Shown piece by piece: positions 16,613-27,783 of a stretch of DNA of 64,000 nucleotides (the stretch's first letter is position 1; the number at the start of each line of letters is the position of its first letter). Position numbers and translations under genes: made by a program. The notes beneath the pieces are model-generated. The model saw only the letters and a list, made by a program, of their open reading frames with translations, was not told the origin of the DNA and searched no databases. Source of the DNA: Cohnella lupini (GTDB taxonomy: Bacteria; Bacillota; Bacilli; Paenibacillales; Paenibacillaceae); the NCBI RefSeq assembly GCF_003386205.1, contig NZ_QRDY01000001.1:310001-374000 (forward strand), read 5' to 3'.

Positions 16613-17917
16613 ATGGCAACCTGGATTATCAACGCCAAGAGCCTTAATCAGGACAATGGCGAAGTAGAGATCAAGCACGTGCGCGTAGAGAACGGATTGA
16701 TTGCCGAATGGCGCGAGGGTTCCGACCTGCCGGATACGACCGGCGCGGAAGTCATCGACGCTCAGGGCAAGCTAATCTCTCCGGGACTTATCGATATGCA
16801 CGTTCATTTGCGCGAGCCGGGGTTCGAATACAAGGAAACGATAGCAAGCGGTACGGAGTCGGCAGCCAAGGGCGGTTTCACGGTGATCGCTCCGATGCCG
16901 AATACGAGGCCTGTCATGGACACGCCGGAAACGATCAGTTTCGTGCTCGACAAGGCGGCTACGGAAGGCGTAGTTCGGGTATTGCCTTACGCGGCCATCA
17001 CGAAGAACGAGCTTGGACGCGAGTTGACGGATTTCGCCGCGCTGAAGGAAGCCGGAGCCATCGGATTCACGGATGACGGCGTTGGCGTGCAGAATGCTCA
17101 GATGATGAAGAACGCCATGTCGCTAGCCAAGTCGCTCGACATGCCGATCATCGCTCACTGCGAGGATGACACGCTTGTCGAAGGCGCGGCCGTCTCGGAA
17201 GGCGCATTCGCAAGGAAGCACGGTTTGAAAGGGATCCCGAACGAGTCGGAAGCGATTCATGTCGGCAGGGATATTCTCCTATCCGAAGCGACCGGCGTCC
17301 ACTACCATATCTGCCATGTCAGCACGGAGCAATCCGTTCGGCTCATCAGACTCGGCAAATCGGTCGGCGTGAAAGTTACCTCGGAGGTGTGTCCCCACCA
17401 TCTTCTGCTCTCGGATGAACAGATTCCGGACAATATGGACGCCAATTGGAAAATGAACCCGCCGCTACGAACGCCGAATGACGTGGAAGCTTGCATTCAA
17501 GGACTCGAGGATGGAACGATCGACATCATCGTGACGGACCACGCTCCCCATAGCGAAGAAGAGAAGGCGCGCGGCATGGAAAGAGCCCCGTTCGGAATCG
17601 TCGGATTCGAAACGGCCTTTCCGCTACTCTACACGAAATTCGTTCGCACGGGACGCTGGAGCTTGGACTTCCTGCTTCGCAGAATGACAAGCGACCCGGC
17701 AAGAATCTTCCGTCTGCCATATGGGACGATGGACGTTGGCGCACCTGCGGATCTTATACTTATCGACTTGGAGAACGAACGGGAAGTAAATCCCGCCAAG
17801 TTCCTGACTAAAGGTCGAAATACCCCGTTCACGGGTTGGAAATTATTTGGCTGGCCGACTTTAACGATGGTTAATGGCAAGATCGTCTGGACAGAAGAGA
17901 ACGGCATTAACCGCTAA
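16613..17917 (+). CDS. pyrC: Dihydroorotase (multidomain class I type)
   Basis: Zinc amidohydrolase that cyclises N-carbamoyl-aspartate to dihydroorotate. It has 434 residues. The metal site starts with H63 and H65 in DMHVHLREPG. Further ligands lie in IIAHCEDD and YHICHVST, and the catalytic Asp is in VTDHAPH. ATG 16613 is preceded by GAGGAGG; the open frame back to 16520 overlaps pyrR and is rejected. Only 47 bp separate it from pyrR, with no remnant of pyrB recognisable there. Confidence 0.94.
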   Translation: MATWIINAKSLNQDNGEVEIKHVRVENGLIAEWREGSDLPDTTGAEVIDAQGKLISPGLIDMHVHLREPGFEYKETIASGTESAAKGGFTVIAPMPNTRPVMDTPETISFVLDKAATEGVVRVLPYAAITKNELGRELTDFAALKEAGAIGFTDDGVGVQNAQMMKNAMSLAKSLDMPIIAHCEDDTLVEGAAVSEGAFARKHGLKGIPNESEAIHVGRDILLSEATGVHYHICHVSTEQSVRLIRLGKSVGVKVTSEVCPHHLLLSDEQIPDNMDANWKMNPPLRTPNDVEACIQGLEDGTIDIIVTDHAPHSEEEKARGMERAPFGIVGFETAFPLLYTKFVRTGRWSLDFLLRRMTSDPARIFRLPYGTMDVGAPADLILIDLENEREVNPAKFLTKGRNTPFTGWKLFGWPTLTMVNGKIVWTEENGINR

Positions 17918-17929
17918 GGAGTGATTGGG

Positions 17930-19075
17930 ATGCAAGCTAGATTATTATTGGAAGACGGCACGTTGTTCACCGGTCAAGGGTTCGGCGCCGAAGGCGGATC
18001 GGTTGGAGAAGTCGTGTTCAACACGGGTATTACGGGTTATCAAGAAGTATTATCCGATCCGTCCTATTGCGGGCAGATCGTGACGATGACATTCCCGCTG
18101 ATCGGGAACTACGGCATCAATCGCGACGACTTCGAAAGCATTCGTCCTTACATTCACGGCTTCGTGGTTCGTCGCCACGAGACCGTGCCAAGCAACTGGA
18201 GGGCGCAATATACGATCGACCAATTATTGAAGGAATACGGCATCGTCGGAATCAGCGACATCGATACCCGGATGCTTACCCGTATTCTTCGCCAGCACGG
18301 CACGATGAAAGGAATCCTGACGACCGGCAACGAGCGTATCGAGGAGCTTAAGGAGCGCCTTGGAACGACCGCGCTGCTCCGCGATCAAGTCGCTCGCACG
18401 TCCACGAAAAGCCTGTTCTCCAGCCCTGGGGAAAAGGAGCGCATCGTACTGGTCGACTACGGCGCCAAAAGCGGAATCCTTCGCGAGTTGACGAAGCGCG
18501 GCTGCGACGTGGTCGTCGTTCCGCAAGACGCGACGGCGGAAGATATTCGCCGCTTGTCTCCGGACGGTATTCAACTGTCCAACGGACCCGGGGATCCAAA
18601 GGACGTGCCCCATGCCGTACAAACCATCCGCGAGCTCCTCGGGGAATATCCGATCTTCGGCATCTGCCTAGGTCATCAACTATTCGCGCTCGCTTGCGGT
18701 GCGGATACGGATAAATTGAAATTCGGACACCGCGGAGGCAATCACCCGGTGAAAGAATTAGAATCCGGACGTTGCTTCATTACATCCCAGAACCATGGCT
18801 ACACGGTTAAGGAAGAGTCCGTGTCCGGAACGGAGCTGGAAGTCACGCATATTAACAACAACGATAAAACAATAGAAGGTTTGAAGCATAAGCGCTTTCC
18901 GGCCTTCTCGGTTCAGTATCACCCCGAGGCTGCCCCGGGACCTTACGATTCCAGCTATCTGTTCGATCGTTTCTTGCAATTGATTCGCGATAACAAGATC
19001 GCGAATCCCGAACGCCCGCGCCAAGCGCAATTGTCGGAGACGCTGAAAGGAGAACTGCTGTATGCCCAGAAATAA
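17930..19075 (+). CDS. carA: Carbamoyl-phosphate synthase, glutaminase (small) subunit
   Basis: A 381-residue subunit that hydrolyses glutamine and channels ammonia to CarB. The N-terminal CPSase domain ([26 protein letters not shown]) is followed by a class I glutamine amidotransferase domain with nucleophile C246 in FGICLGHQ and the His-Glu pair in QYHPEA. ATG 17930 has TAAGGAG 8 bp upstream. It overlaps carB by 14 bp. Because it is under PyrR control, this enzyme mainly serves pyrimidine synthesis. Confidence 0.95.
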   Translation: MQARLLLEDGTLFTGQGFGAEGGSVGEVVFNTGITGYQEVLSDPSYCGQIVTMTFPLIGNYGINRDDFESIRPYIHGFVVRRHETVPSNWRAQYTIDQLLKEYGIVGISDIDTRMLTRILRQHGTMKGILTTGNERIEELKERLGTTALLRDQVARTSTKSLFSSPGEKERIVLVDYGAKSGILRELTKRGCDVVVVPQDATAEDIRRLSPDGIQLSNGPGDPKDVPHAVQTIRELLGEYPIFGICLGHQLFALACGADTDKLKFGHRGGNHPVKELESGRCFITSQNHGYTVKEESVSGTELEVTHINNNDKTIEGLKHKRFPAFSVQYHPEAAPGPYDSSYLFDRFLQLIRDNKIANPERPRQAQLSETLKGELLYAQK

Positions 19076-22000
19076 TGACCTCAAGAAAATTCTCGTTATC
19101 GGCTCCGGCCCCATCGTGATCGGACAAGCGGCAGAATTCGATTACGCCGGCACGCAAGCTTGCCAAGCGCTTAAAGAAGAAGGCATCGAAGTCATATTGA
19201 TCAACAGCAATCCGGCTACGATCATGACCGACACGAACATCGCGGACAAAGTATACATCGAACCGATCAACTTGGAATTCGTATCTCAGATCATTCGCCA
19301 AGAGCGCCCTGACGGATTGCTGCCGACGCTAGGCGGACAAACCGGCCTTAACATGGCCGTGGAATTGGCTCGCGCGGGCGTGCTGAAGCAAGAGAACGTC
19401 AAGCTGCTAGGTACTCAGCTTGACGCGATCGAACGCGCCGAAGACCGCGACTTGTTCCGGGATCTGATGCGCGAGTTAGACCAGCCCGTTCCGGAAAGCG
19501 ATATCGTCACGACGGTTGAAGCAGCAGTAGATTTCGCGAACGGATTGGGATATCCTGTAATCGTGCGCCCGGCTTACACGCTCGGCGGAACGGGCGGAGG
19601 AATCGTAGGAAACGAAGAAGAGCTGCGGGAAACCGTTGCTAACGGCATTCGTTACAGCCCGATCGGACAATGCCTCATCGAGAGGTCGATCGCGGGCATG
19701 AAGGAAGTCGAATACGAAGTCATGCGCGACGCCAACGATAACTGCATCGTCGTCTGCAACATGGAGAACTTCGATCCGGTTGGCGTGCATACGGGCGACA
19801 GCATCGTCGTTGCGCCAAGCCAGACGCTGTCCGACCGCGAGTACCAAATGCTTCGTTCGGCATCGTTGAAGATTATCCGGGCTTTGAACATCGAAGGCGG
19901 ATGTAACGTACAGTTCGCGCTAGACCCGCAAAGCTATCAATATTACGTCATCGAAGTTAACCCGCGCGTAAGCCGCTCTTCGGCTCTCGCATCCAAAGCG
20001 ACAGGATATCCGATCGCGAAAATGGCGGCGAAAATCGCGGTAGGTTATACGTTGGACGAGATCGTTAACCCGGTTACGGGTCAAACATACGCGTGCTTCG
20101 AGCCGACTCTCGATTATATCGTGACGAAGATTCCGCGTTGGCCGTTCGACAAGTTCACTTCGGCTAATCGCAAGCTCGGAACGCAGATGAAAGCGACCGG
20201 AGAAGTCATGGCCATCGGCCGTACCTTCGAGGAGTCGATTCAGAAAGCCGTTCGTTCCCTGGAGATCGGAGTTCATCGGATCTATCTGAAGGGCGCCAAC
20301 GAGCTCGCTGACGATGTTCTTACGAATCGTTTGGTTAAAGCCGACGACGAGCGCTTGTTCTTGGTCGGCGAAGCATTCCGTCGCGGTTGGACGCTGCAGC
20401 ACATCCAAGATCTGACGAACATCGACTGGTGGTTCCTGGACAAGATCGAACGAATCGTCCAATTCGAGGACGTCATTCGCAACGAGCCCGTGCTTACGCC
20501 GGAAACTCTGTATACGGCAAAGAGAAACGGATTTACTGACCGCGCGATCGCAGAGCTTCGCAACGAAGGTCATCCGAACGGCGCGCTGACGAAAGAGGCG
20601 GATGTTCGTACTCACCGTCTGGCCCAAGGCTTGAAGCCTGTTTATAAAATGGTCGATACTTGCGCAGCCGAGTTTGAAGCGACGACTCCGTATTACTACT
20701 CGACTTACGAGACGGAGAACGAAGTGATTCCTAGCGCCAAGGAGAAAATCATCGTACTCGGCTCCGGTCCGATCCGGATCGGCCAAGGGATCGAATTCGA
20801 TTACTCCACCGTTCATGCCGTTTGGGCGATCCGCAATGCGGGATACGAAGCGGTTATCATCAATAACAATCCGGAGACGGTTTCGACGGACTTCAGCACT
20901 TCCGATCGCTTGTACTTCGAACCTCTTTTCTTCGAGGACGTCATGAATGTCATCGAGCAAGAGAAGCCGATCGGCGTTATCGTTCAATTCGGCGGCCAAA
21001 CCGCGATCAACCTTGCGGCTCCTCTTTCCAAAGCCGGCGTGCGCATCCTGGGAACTTCCCTGGAGAGCATCGACGAGGCGGAGAACCGGAAGAAGTTCGA
21101 AGCTCTGCTTAGCAAGCTGAACATTCCGCAACCTAAAGGAACTACGGTGACTTCGGTTGACGAAGCCGTAGGCGCCGCGCAAGAGCTTGGATATCCGGTA
21201 CTTGTTCGTCCTTCGTACGTGCTCGGCGGACGCGCGATGGAAATCGTATACTCCGATGAAGAGTTGCTCTCCTATATGGAGATTGCCGTTAAGATCAATC
21301 CGGAGCATCCGGTCCTGATCGACCGTTATATGCTTGGCAAAGAGATCGAAGTCGATGCGATATGCGACGGAGACACGGTGCTTATTCCCGGGATCATGGA
21401 GCATGTCGAGAGAGCGGGAGTTCACTCGGGCGACTCGATCGCGGTATATCCTCCGCAGTCGTTATCCGATGATATCAAGCAACAAGCGATCGATATCACG
21501 ATCAAAATCGCCAAGGAACTGAAGACGATCGGTCTTGTCAATATCCAGTTCGTCGTATGGCAGGGTAAAGTGTACGTAATCGAGGTTAACCCTCGTTCAT
21601 CCCGTACGGTACCGTTCTTAAGCAAAGTTACTAAGATTCCGATGGCCAACTTGGCTACGCAAGCTATACTAGGAACGAAGCTGGCCGACCTTGGTTATCA
21701 AGAAGGCCTGTGGCCGGAAGACGAATTCGTGTCGGTCAAAGTGCCGGTATTCTCCTTCGCCAAGCTTCGCAGGGTCGATCCTACGCTTACGCCGGAGATG
21801 AAATCTACCGGGGAAGTGATGGGGCGCGATCGCTATTACGCGAAAGCCCTGTATAAAGGATTGGTCGGCTCCGGCATGAAAATCCCTAATTCGGGTTCGA
21901 TCATTGCGACCGTGGCCGATAAGGATAAAGACGAAGCGATTCAGATTCTCAAGGGCTTCTATGCTCTGGGCTACAAGCTGATGGCAACGGGCGGAACCGC

Positions 22001-22280
22001 CGATGCTTTGGAAGCGGCAGGATTGAAGGTTCGCCGCGTCAACAAGCTTTCCGACGGCTCGCCGAATATCCTTGACTTGATTCGTACCGGTCAAGCGCAG
22101 TTCGTCGTAAATACGTTGACGAAAGGCAAGACACCGGAGCGGGACGGATTCCGCATTCGCCGCGAAGCGGTCGAGAACGGCGTTGTCTGCCTAACGTCGC
22201 TGGATACGGTCAAAGCTCTTCTCGTCATGCTTCAAGCGCTGCGGTTCTCCAGCGAACCTATGCCCGCATTCCATTCTTAA
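19062..22280 (+). CDS. carB: Carbamoyl-phosphate synthase, large subunit
   Basis: A 1072-residue duplicated ATP-grasp enzyme making carbamoyl phosphate from bicarbonate, ammonia and two ATP. Both halves start with the same fold: [22 protein letters not shown] near residue 8 and [21 protein letters not shown] near residue 560. ATP-grasp loops are seen at [12 protein letters not shown] and [12 protein letters not shown]. The C-terminal MGS-like regulatory domain from about 930 includes [13 protein letters not shown]. Length and order are standard. The long minus-strand frame at 19920-21425 is only a shadow of this gene's codon bias. Confidence 0.97.
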   Translation: MPRNNDLKKILVIGSGPIVIGQAAEFDYAGTQACQALKEEGIEVILINSNPATIMTDTNIADKVYIEPINLEFVSQIIRQERPDGLLPTLGGQTGLNMAVELARAGVLKQENVKLLGTQLDAIERAEDRDLFRDLMRELDQPVPESDIVTTVEAAVDFANGLGYPVIVRPAYTLGGTGGGIVGNEEELRETVANGIRYSPIGQCLIERSIAGMKEVEYEVMRDANDNCIVVCNMENFDPVGVHTGDSIVVAPSQTLSDREYQMLRSASLKIIRALNIEGGCNVQFALDPQSYQYYVIEVNPRVSRSSALASKATGYPIAKMAAKIAVGYTLDEIVNPVTGQTYACFEPTLDYIVTKIPRWPFDKFTSANRKLGTQMKATGEVMAIGRTFEESIQKAVRSLEIGVHRIYLKGANELADDVLTNRLVKADDERLFLVGEAFRRGWTLQHIQDLTNIDWWFLDKIERIVQFEDVIRNEPVLTPETLYTAKRNGFTDRAIAELRNEGHPNGALTKEADVRTHRLAQGLKPVYKMVDTCAAEFEATTPYYYSTYETENEVIPSAKEKIIVLGSGPIRIGQGIEFDYSTVHAVWAIRNAGYEAVIINNNPETVSTDFSTSDRLYFEPLFFEDVMNVIEQEKPIGVIVQFGGQTAINLAAPLSKAGVRILGTSLESIDEAENRKKFEALLSKLNIPQPKGTTVTSVDEAVGAAQELGYPVLVRPSYVLGGRAMEIVYSDEELLSYMEIAVKINPEHPVLIDRYMLGKEIEVDAICDGDTVLIPGIMEHVERAGVHSGDSIAVYPPQSLSDDIKQQAIDITIKIAKELKTIGLVNIQFVVWQGKVYVIEVNPRSSRTVPFLSKVTKIPMANLATQAILGTKLADLGYQEGLWPEDEFVSVKVPVFSFAKLRRVDPTLTPEMKSTGEVMGRDRYYAKALYKGLVGSGMKIPNSGSIIATVADKDKDEAIQILKGFYALGYKLMATGGTADALEAAGLKVRRVNKLSDGSPNILDLIRTGQAQFVVNTLTKGKTPERDGFRIRREAVENGVVCLTSLDTVKALLVMLQALRFSSEPMPAFHS

Positions 22281-22292
22281 ATCCAGTATGCC

Positions 22293-22322
22293 GCCCGGTC
22301 CCGCGCACGAAAGGGATCGGGC
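22293..22322 (+). other. Intra-operon hairpin between carB and pyrF
   Basis: GCCCGGTCCC (22293-22302) pairs with GGGATCGGGC (22313-22322), including one G-U pair. No T-tract follows, so it is unlikely to terminate fully. It could be an mRNA stabiliser or processing site. Confidence 0.45.
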
Positions 22323-22366
22323 TTCTGTATGAACAATAAGTCCAATCTGAAAGGGGGCATCTTTCT

Positions 22367-23107
22367 ATGGCAATCCTCAGCCGTGCAGAGGCAGCAAGCA
22401 AAATCATGGTCGCGCTCGATAAACCGGATGCCGCTGCGGCGTTAGCGTTAGCCGATCAGCTTCAAGACGCGGGATGTTGGATGAAGGTAGGGATGGAGCT
22501 TTATTACGCGGCCGGCCCGTCGGTCGTTCGCGAACTGAAATCGCGAGGATTTCGTATTTTTCTCGACGTGAAGATGCATGATATTCCGAACACCGTAAGA
22601 GGCGGAGCTCGCAGTATTACTCGGCTTGGAGTCGACCTGTTTAACGTGCACGGCGCCGGAGGCATCGCGATGATGAGCGCTGCGGCGGAAGGCGTAAGAG
22701 AAGCGATTAAGGCCGGCGAAGCAGAGCGTGCTCCAATGGTTATTGCGGTTACGCAGCTTACGAGCACGAGCTTGGAGACGCTCAATCAAGAAATAGGCAT
22801 TGCGGGCTCGGTAGAAGACGCGGTGGTGAGATATGCCAAGCTTGCTCGCGAAGCCGGGCTACAAGGCGTGGTCGCTTCTCCGCTCGAGGTTACCGCTATC
22901 AAAGCCGCTTGCGGTCGTGAATTCCTTACCGTGACGCCTGGAATTAGGCCGCTTGGCTCCGATACCGGAGACCAATCCCGAATAACGACGCCTCGCGATG
23001 CCGTTTCAGGCGGAACGGACTACTTGGTGATCGGTCGCCCGATCACGGCGGCGCCGAATCCTGCCGAAGCTCTTAACCACATTTTGAAGGAGATGACTGA
23101 ATCATGA
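22367..23107 (+). CDS. pyrF: Orotidine 5'-phosphate decarboxylase
   Basis: A 246-residue TIM-barrel enzyme producing UMP from OMP. The catalytic array is visible as D67, K69 and D72 in [10 protein letters not shown]. The phosphate-binding end is [17 protein letters not shown] and [12 protein letters not shown] 22367 follows AAAGGGGG. It overlaps pyrE by 4 bp (ATGA). pyrK and pyrD, which often separate carB from pyrF, are absent. Confidence 0.95.
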   Translation: MAILSRAEAASKIMVALDKPDAAAALALADQLQDAGCWMKVGMELYYAAGPSVVRELKSRGFRIFLDVKMHDIPNTVRGGARSITRLGVDLFNVHGAGGIAMMSAAAEGVREAIKAGEAERAPMVIAVTQLTSTSLETLNQEIGIAGSVEDAVVRYAKLAREAGLQGVVASPLEVTAIKAACGREFLTVTPGIRPLGSDTGDQSRITTPRDAVSGGTDYLVIGRPITAAPNPAEALNHILKEMTES

Positions 23108-23751
23108 GCAACGTATCCTTGGAACAATTACCTGCCACGATCGCAAGCAGTTTACTAGAAATCGGAGCCGTTAATCTTCGGCCGAACGAACCGTTCACTT
23201 GGACTTCCGGCATTATTTCGCCGATTTATTGCGACAATCGGTTAACGATGAGCTATCCGGCCATCCGCGAAGCGATCGCCGAGGGATTCGCGGCATTGAT
23301 TCGCGAGAATTATCCGGACACGGAGGTCATCGCGGGAACAGCTACCGCGGGCATTCCCCATGCGGCTTGGGTGGCGCAGAAGCTGAATCTTCCGATGGCT
23401 TACATACGCGATAAGGCTAAAGGACACGGTAAACAGAATCAGATCGAAGGTATTATTAGAGAAGGACAGAAAGTCGTCGTGATCGAGGACTTGATCTCCA
23501 CGGGAGGCAGCTCGCTCAAAGCGGCTCTGGCTGTCATTGAAGCAGGCGGAGACGTCCAAAGCGTACTGGCTATCTTCACCTACCAGCTCGCCCAAGCGGA
23601 AGAAGCATTCCGGGAAGAGGGAATCGAGCTTCAGACGTTGTCGAACTACTCGGCACTCGTGGAAGAAGCCCGTCGCAAAGGTTCGATCAGCGATGCGGAC
23701 GTGAGCTTATTGCAATCATGGCGCGAAAGCCCGCATACGTTCGGGAAATAA
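23104..23751 (+). CDS. pyrE: Orotate phosphoribosyltransferase
   Basis: A 215-residue PRTase that joins orotate to PRPP. The PRPP motif is [14 protein letters not shown] (about 124-137). The catalytic loop [17 protein letters not shown] and the N-terminal [16 protein letters not shown] match the family. It is translationally coupled to pyrF by a 4-bp overlap and is the last gene of the operon, with a strong terminator 37 bp downstream. Confidence 0.95.
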   Translation: MSNVSLEQLPATIASSLLEIGAVNLRPNEPFTWTSGIISPIYCDNRLTMSYPAIREAIAEGFAALIRENYPDTEVIAGTATAGIPHAAWVAQKLNLPMAYIRDKAKGHGKQNQIEGIIREGQKVVVIEDLISTGGSSLKAALAVIEAGGDVQSVLAIFTYQLAQAEEAFREEGIELQTLSNYSALVEEARRKGSISDADVSLLQSWRESPHTFGK

Positions 23752-23788
23752 GGATTTAAAAACCAGATACTGATAGATTGACTGGAAC

Positions 23789-23822
23789 CGCTTCGGAAGG
23801 AATTTTTCCGAAGCGTTTTTTT
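23789..23822 (+). terminator. Intrinsic terminator of the pyr operon
   Basis: A perfect 10-bp stem CGCTTCGGAA/TTCCGAAGCG (23789-23798 and 23806-23815) followed by seven T residues. Confidence 0.93.
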
Positions 23823-24062
23823 GTCTTTTTTACTCTGAAAATAGCGGATATGACCCTTGAACCAAAGAAAAAAGTATAGTGAGACTAAAGATGTGTAATT
23901 TTAATTCATAAATTTAGTTCGCATAGTGCATAAGTCTCAATATAAATGTTCGCTATTTGAATAATATGGACACAAAAAACCTAAAATTTACCTAAAAAAG
24001 GACTAGATATTCATCTTTGTCGATAAAATAACAAAATATTCCTTCTGTATCGGAGCCAAAAT

Positions 24063-24071
24063 TGGTATAAT
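24063..24071 (+). promoter_or_regulatory. Extended -10 promoter of the SLH protein gene
   Basis: TGGTATAAT is an exact TGnTATAAT extended -10; the -35 region (TTCTGT at 24043) is poor. It leaves a leader of about 30 nt before the GTG start. The rest of 23823-24062 is AT-rich and holds no gene or hairpin that I can support. Confidence 0.6.
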
Positions 24072-24106
24072 CATGTAAAAATAATAGAAATAAGAGGTGT
24101 GTCAGA

Positions 24107-26230
24107 GTGAAATTGAGTAATAAGTTACTTGTGAGTGCATTATCCGCTAGTATAGTCGCAGCATCTGTGTCTTATGTCCCATCGAGTGTGGGAACGCATT
24201 ATAACGTGCTTGCCAAGGCTTCGGCTTCGACTGGTTCTGAGTTCCTAGAAAAGCTTCATGCGATTTACGCAGAAGTTTCGGTTGCTGACCAAGTCTATGT
24301 GTCAGATTTTAAAGATGAGATTGGTACTCTTAATTTCGGCGATGATAACGATTTGCTTTTGCCGATTACGAATGCTTTAGCTAATACAACTCCTGTTACT
24401 ACATATCAGCCAGAAGATCTCTTCAATTTTATCCAAGAGCTGTCGGTTGCACTACTTGAACCAACGACGGATATCGACAGAGTGAAGGATATCAAGTCCG
24501 AATATCAATCCGTTATTGATGACTTGTCCGCGAATACAGGAACAGCACTGACTGAGGACAACCTGGTCACTTTTTTGACTGAAGTGCAGGAATCGTTGTT
24601 GACGGTGTTAGGGACGAAGTCATTAAGTCAAATCATTGATCTTTATACGAACACTTCTGCATTGACGAGCTTTGCGAAAGAAGTTTTTGCAGATGTACTT
24701 GCCAAGGAAACTGATGTAGGAGATTTGCTGACAGCGAAGGGGCTAACCGCCGATGTGTTATCCACGGTTGCTACCAACTTCAGCGCAAGGCTCACTACTG
24801 AGAAATCCGCGCTTGCAGTACTTGCCGCTGCTTACATCAAGCTTAACGATGTAAAAGGAAAACCGCCGGAAACAAATACGGGAACTGGCGTTTATTATCC
24901 TCCAGCAAATTCTGTACCATCTCTAGCGGACTTGTCTAAGGTATACGACGAACTAGCAACGAAGCTTAAAGATGCTGCAGCTGGCGAGAAGGACAAGCTT
25001 GTCCAGGATGCCATTGACAAAACAATCGCCGCGATTAAAGCAGTAAACGGATATGAATCAGACAAGATGAAGACGGTCGTAGATGGTAAGACGACGATTG
25101 CGGCTTCCGGCGAAGGCTTGCTTAGCAAGATTGCAGCGATCGGCGAAGCTTTAGCTAAGCTGAAGAGCGTATTGGATGCAGCAGGTGTCGATAGCAGCAT
25201 GGAGAAAATAAATCTTGTTTTGAATGCATCGGATGTTGATGCGACTAATGTCGAATTGAAGCTTACGGAAGATGTGATTAAGAAGGCTGCAGAAGCTAAT
25301 ATCGACGGTATCGAGTTCATAACGAAGGATGTTAGCATCATCATCCCGGTAGAAAACGATAACGTTGGTGGTATCAACGCTAGTATCAATAAACCGACCG
25401 ATGTAGTTGTTCCATTGAATTCAACCGTTCAAGTGGCCTCCGATGTCTATAATTTCGAGTTCACTAACAATAGCGGTACGAACATTGTGTTCGTACAACC
25501 TGTTGTCGTGAAATTTCAGCTTGTGCCTACTACAGTAGACACCGATCTACTCGCGCTTGCCAAGATTATTAACGGGAAGCTTGAATTCTACGGCGGAAAC
25601 TATAATTCTTCAAGCAAGTATTTTGAAGGCGAACGCAGAAGCTTCTCCAGCTATGTCATCGTCGAGCACAAAGTAGAGTTCGGAGATATTGGAAGCGTGC
25701 AAACTTGGGCTGGCAGACAGATCGAAGTCATCGCGGCCAAAGGTGCAATCGAAGGCAAAGCGACGGGAAAATTCGCTCCTAAGGATCTCGTTACTCGCGC
25801 TGAATTCGCTAAGATGCTCGTGCGCGCACTCTCTTTAGATGTACCTAATGCCACAACGAAATTCTTGGATGTTGCATCAACCGATTGGTTTGCTCCTTTT
25901 GTAGCTTCCGCTGCTGATCTTGGAATTGTTACGGGAACTACGGCGACTACTTTCGCGCCGAAAGCGACGATTACTCGTGCCGAGATGTCGACCATGATTG
26001 CTCGCGCGCTCAAGCTGAAGTACGAGCTTGACGATGTGGCCAATGCGGACGATGCCGTGAAACAATTCAAGGATGCAGGAGAGATTATCGCATCCCTGAA
26101 AGCCGGAGTCGCCTTCGCAGCCGAGAATGGATTGGTTGTCGGCAACAACAACAAGTTCAGCCCGAATGCTAATGCAACTCGTGCGGAAGCCGCAGTTATT
26201 CTCTACCGGGCTTTCAATTACGCAGAATAA
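24107..26230 (+). CDS. Secreted surface protein with C-terminal SLH domains
   Basis: A 707-residue exported protein. A signal peptide (basic start, hydrophobic 7-24, cleavage near AKASA at about 37-41) leads to a long, mainly helical, Ala/Lys/Asp-rich region (about 45-400). A beta-rich part follows (about 405-535), then three SLH repeats at the C-terminus: ITA-type block near 547-590, WFAPFVASAADLGIVTG near 600-650, and AVAFAAENGLVVGNN-like near 660-707. SLH domains hold proteins to pyruvylated secondary cell-wall polymer; a polysaccharide pyruvyltransferase homologue lies 9 kb downstream. GTG 24107 follows AAGAGGTG. It may be an S-layer or S-layer-associated protein; the ligand is unknown. 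Confidence 0.85.
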   Translation: MKLSNKLLVSALSASIVAASVSYVPSSVGTHYNVLAKASASTGSEFLEKLHAIYAEVSVADQVYVSDFKDEIGTLNFGDDNDLLLPITNALANTTPVTTYQPEDLFNFIQELSVALLEPTTDIDRVKDIKSEYQSVIDDLSANTGTALTEDNLVTFLTEVQESLLTVLGTKSLSQIIDLYTNTSALTSFAKEVFADVLAKETDVGDLLTAKGLTADVLSTVATNFSARLTTEKSALAVLAAAYIKLNDVKGKPPETNTGTGVYYPPANSVPSLADLSKVYDELATKLKDAAAGEKDKLVQDAIDKTIAAIKAVNGYESDKMKTVVDGKTTIAASGEGLLSKIAAIGEALAKLKSVLDAAGVDSSMEKINLVLNASDVDATNVELKLTEDVIKKAAEANIDGIEFITKDVSIIIPVENDNVGGINASINKPTDVVVPLNSTVQVASDVYNFEFTNNSGTNIVFVQPVVVKFQLVPTTVDTDLLALAKIINGKLEFYGGNYNSSSKYFEGERRSFSSYVIVEHKVEFGDIGSVQTWAGRQIEVIAAKGAIEGKATGKFAPKDLVTRAEFAKMLVRALSLDVPNATTKFLDVASTDWFAPFVASAADLGIVTGTTATTFAPKATITRAEMSTMIARALKLKYELDDVANADDAVKQFKDAGEIIASLKAGVAFAAENGLVVGNNNKFSPNANATRAEAAVILYRAFNYAE

Positions 26231-26248
26231 CCAATAACACCTACGAAT

Positions 26249-26289
26249 CGTACATCCTCCTCGCCGTTATTAAGGGAGGGGGATGTACG
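26249..26289. other. Inverted repeat between the SLH gene and the polysaccharide operon
   Basis: CGTACATCC (26249-26257) pairs perfectly with GGATGTACG (26281-26289), and the stem can extend inward with TCC/GGA. There is no T-tract. It ends about 25 bp before the SD sequence of the wzz-like gene, so it may act as an attenuator, partial terminator or RNA-stability element. Confidence 0.5.
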
Positions 26290-26327
26290 CCATTCTAGAG
26301 AGTACACAAGCACTGGAGGAAAATAAA

Positions 26328-27086
26328 GTGTCCGTGGAGTTAGATTTGAAGGATTATATTCGAATTCTTCGTAAGAGGATATGGATGATTCTTGTTATTG
26401 TAATTGTTTGCAGCTCTATTACAGCAATCGTCAGCATGGTCTGGCTTCAACCGATCTATCAGGCCTCGACGAAGCTAATCGTGAATAAAACGGATGAGGC
26501 ATTAAACGCTTCGCAGCTGGATATCAATGCCGTGAATCTGAATATTAGATTAATTGATACATACAAGGAAATCATTAAGACGCCAGCCATTATGGACAAG
26601 GTCGTTCAAGAGTATCCGGACCTTGGACTTACGTCGGAGCAACTAACCTCACAAGTTAAGATAAGCTCCGTCAATAATACGCAAGTCATGACCGTGTCTG
26701 TTCAGAATTCGTCCTTTCGCAAAGCAACTGAGATCGTAAATGCGATTTCGGTTGTATTCATTCGCCAGATTCCCACGATCATGAAGGTGGATAACGTATC
26801 GTTCCTCGCTCCTGCCAATCCGGACAAGACCCCGTTGCAAGTGAAGCCGCAACCGGTCCTGAATACGGCGATCGCGTTTATTGTATCGCTGATGTTAGCG
26901 ATCGGAGTAGCGTTGCTCATCGAATATATGGATGACACTATTCGTACGGAGCAAGATGTTGATCAATATTTAGGTCTACCGCTTATTGGGTTAATACCGG
27001 TGCAGAAGGAAGAAGACACGAAGGAAAAGAATAAGGCCGCCGCCTTAGGTAGGGGGAGGGAGAGCAATGTCCAAGCTCAGTCCTGA
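26328..27086 (+). CDS. Wzz/CapA-type chain-length and kinase-activator membrane protein
   Basis: A 252-residue polysaccharide co-polymerase. It has two transmembrane helices (about 20-40 and 182-202) flanking an extracellular domain, with LQPIYQASTKLIVNK at the Wzz signature and a proline-rich exit (PANPDKTPLQVKPQPV). The cytoplasmic tail LIGLIPVQKEED would contact the tyrosine kinase encoded next. GTG 26328 lies 8 bp after GGAGG. The in-frame ATG at 26283 sits inside the upstream hairpin without an SD sequence and is rejected. It overlaps the kinase gene by 20 bp. Confidence 0.88.
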   Translation: MSVELDLKDYIRILRKRIWMILVIVIVCSSITAIVSMVWLQPIYQASTKLIVNKTDEALNASQLDINAVNLNIRLIDTYKEIIKTPAIMDKVVQEYPDLGLTSEQLTSQVKISSVNNTQVMTVSVQNSSFRKATEIVNAISVVFIRQIPTIMKVDNVSFLAPANPDKTPLQVKPQPVLNTAIAFIVSLMLAIGVALLIEYMDDTIRTEQDVDQYLGLPLIGLIPVQKEEDTKEKNKAAALGRGRESNVQAQS

Positions 27087-27762
27087 GAAGAAGAAACGTC
27101 ATATCATCGTGCATAACAATCCCAAATCGCCTATCTCGGAAGCTTATCGAAGCTTGCGTACGAATATCCAGTTTTCTTCCTCAGATGCCAAGGTGCAGAT
27201 CATTATGGTAACTTCGGCCAATCCGGGGGAAGGGAAGTCGACAACGGCAAGTAACCTTGCTGTTACGTATGCGCAAGCAAATCAGAAGGTATTGATGATC
27301 GATGCCGATCTCAGGAAACCGACGGCACATCATACCTTCCTCGCATCGAATCGAAATGGATTGTCGAACGTGTTGTCCAATCAGTGCCAACTATCGGAAG
27401 TCATAGTGGACACGTTCGTTCCGAATCTTTCCTTGTTACCTAGCGGTATAACGCCACCTAATCCTGCAGAGCTGCTAGGCTCGAACAAGATGAAGGTACT
27501 GTTATCAGATCTCAGAGATCAGTTCGATATGATCATCGTGGACACTCCACCTGCGCTTGCGGTTACAGATTCGCAGATCATCGCTTCGATCTGCGATGGA
27601 GTCATCCTCGTCGTCGATTCCGGTAGAGTGAAGCATGCCCAAGCGCAGAAAGCCAGGGATAAGCTTACGCACGTGAACGCTAGAATGCTGGGTGTCGTGA
27701 TGAACAATGTAAGACACGGGAATAAAGATGAATACTATTACTACTATGGGGCTTCGGAATAG
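27067..27762 (+). CDS. Bacterial tyrosine kinase, CpsD/CapB/YwqD type
   Basis: A 231-residue BY-kinase controlling polysaccharide polymerisation. Walker A is SANPGEGKSTT (50-60), Walker A' VLMIDADLRKPT, and Walker B is in MIIVDTPPA. The C-terminus carries five consecutive tyrosines (223-227), the usual autophosphorylation cluster. The activator is the preceding Wzz-like protein; Gram-positive systems split the two, as here. No cognate phosphatase (YwqE/CpsB) is found in this window. The upstream SD sequence is GGGGGAGGG. Confidence 0.92.
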   Translation: MSKLSPEKKKRHIIVHNNPKSPISEAYRSLRTNIQFSSSDAKVQIIMVTSANPGEGKSTTASNLAVTYAQANQKVLMIDADLRKPTAHHTFLASNRNGLSNVLSNQCQLSEVIVDTFVPNLSLLPSGITPPNPAELLGSNKMKVLLSDLRDQFDMIIVDTPPALAVTDSQIIASICDGVILVVDSGRVKHAQAQKARDKLTHVNARMLGVVMNNVRHGNKDEYYYYYGASE

Positions 27763-27783
27763 TTGCTCGAAGGAGGAAGCATG

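Noticed and set aside
19920-21425. 501-codon minus-strand frame opposite carB
   Set aside because: Antisense shadow produced by the codon bias of carB; no motifs.
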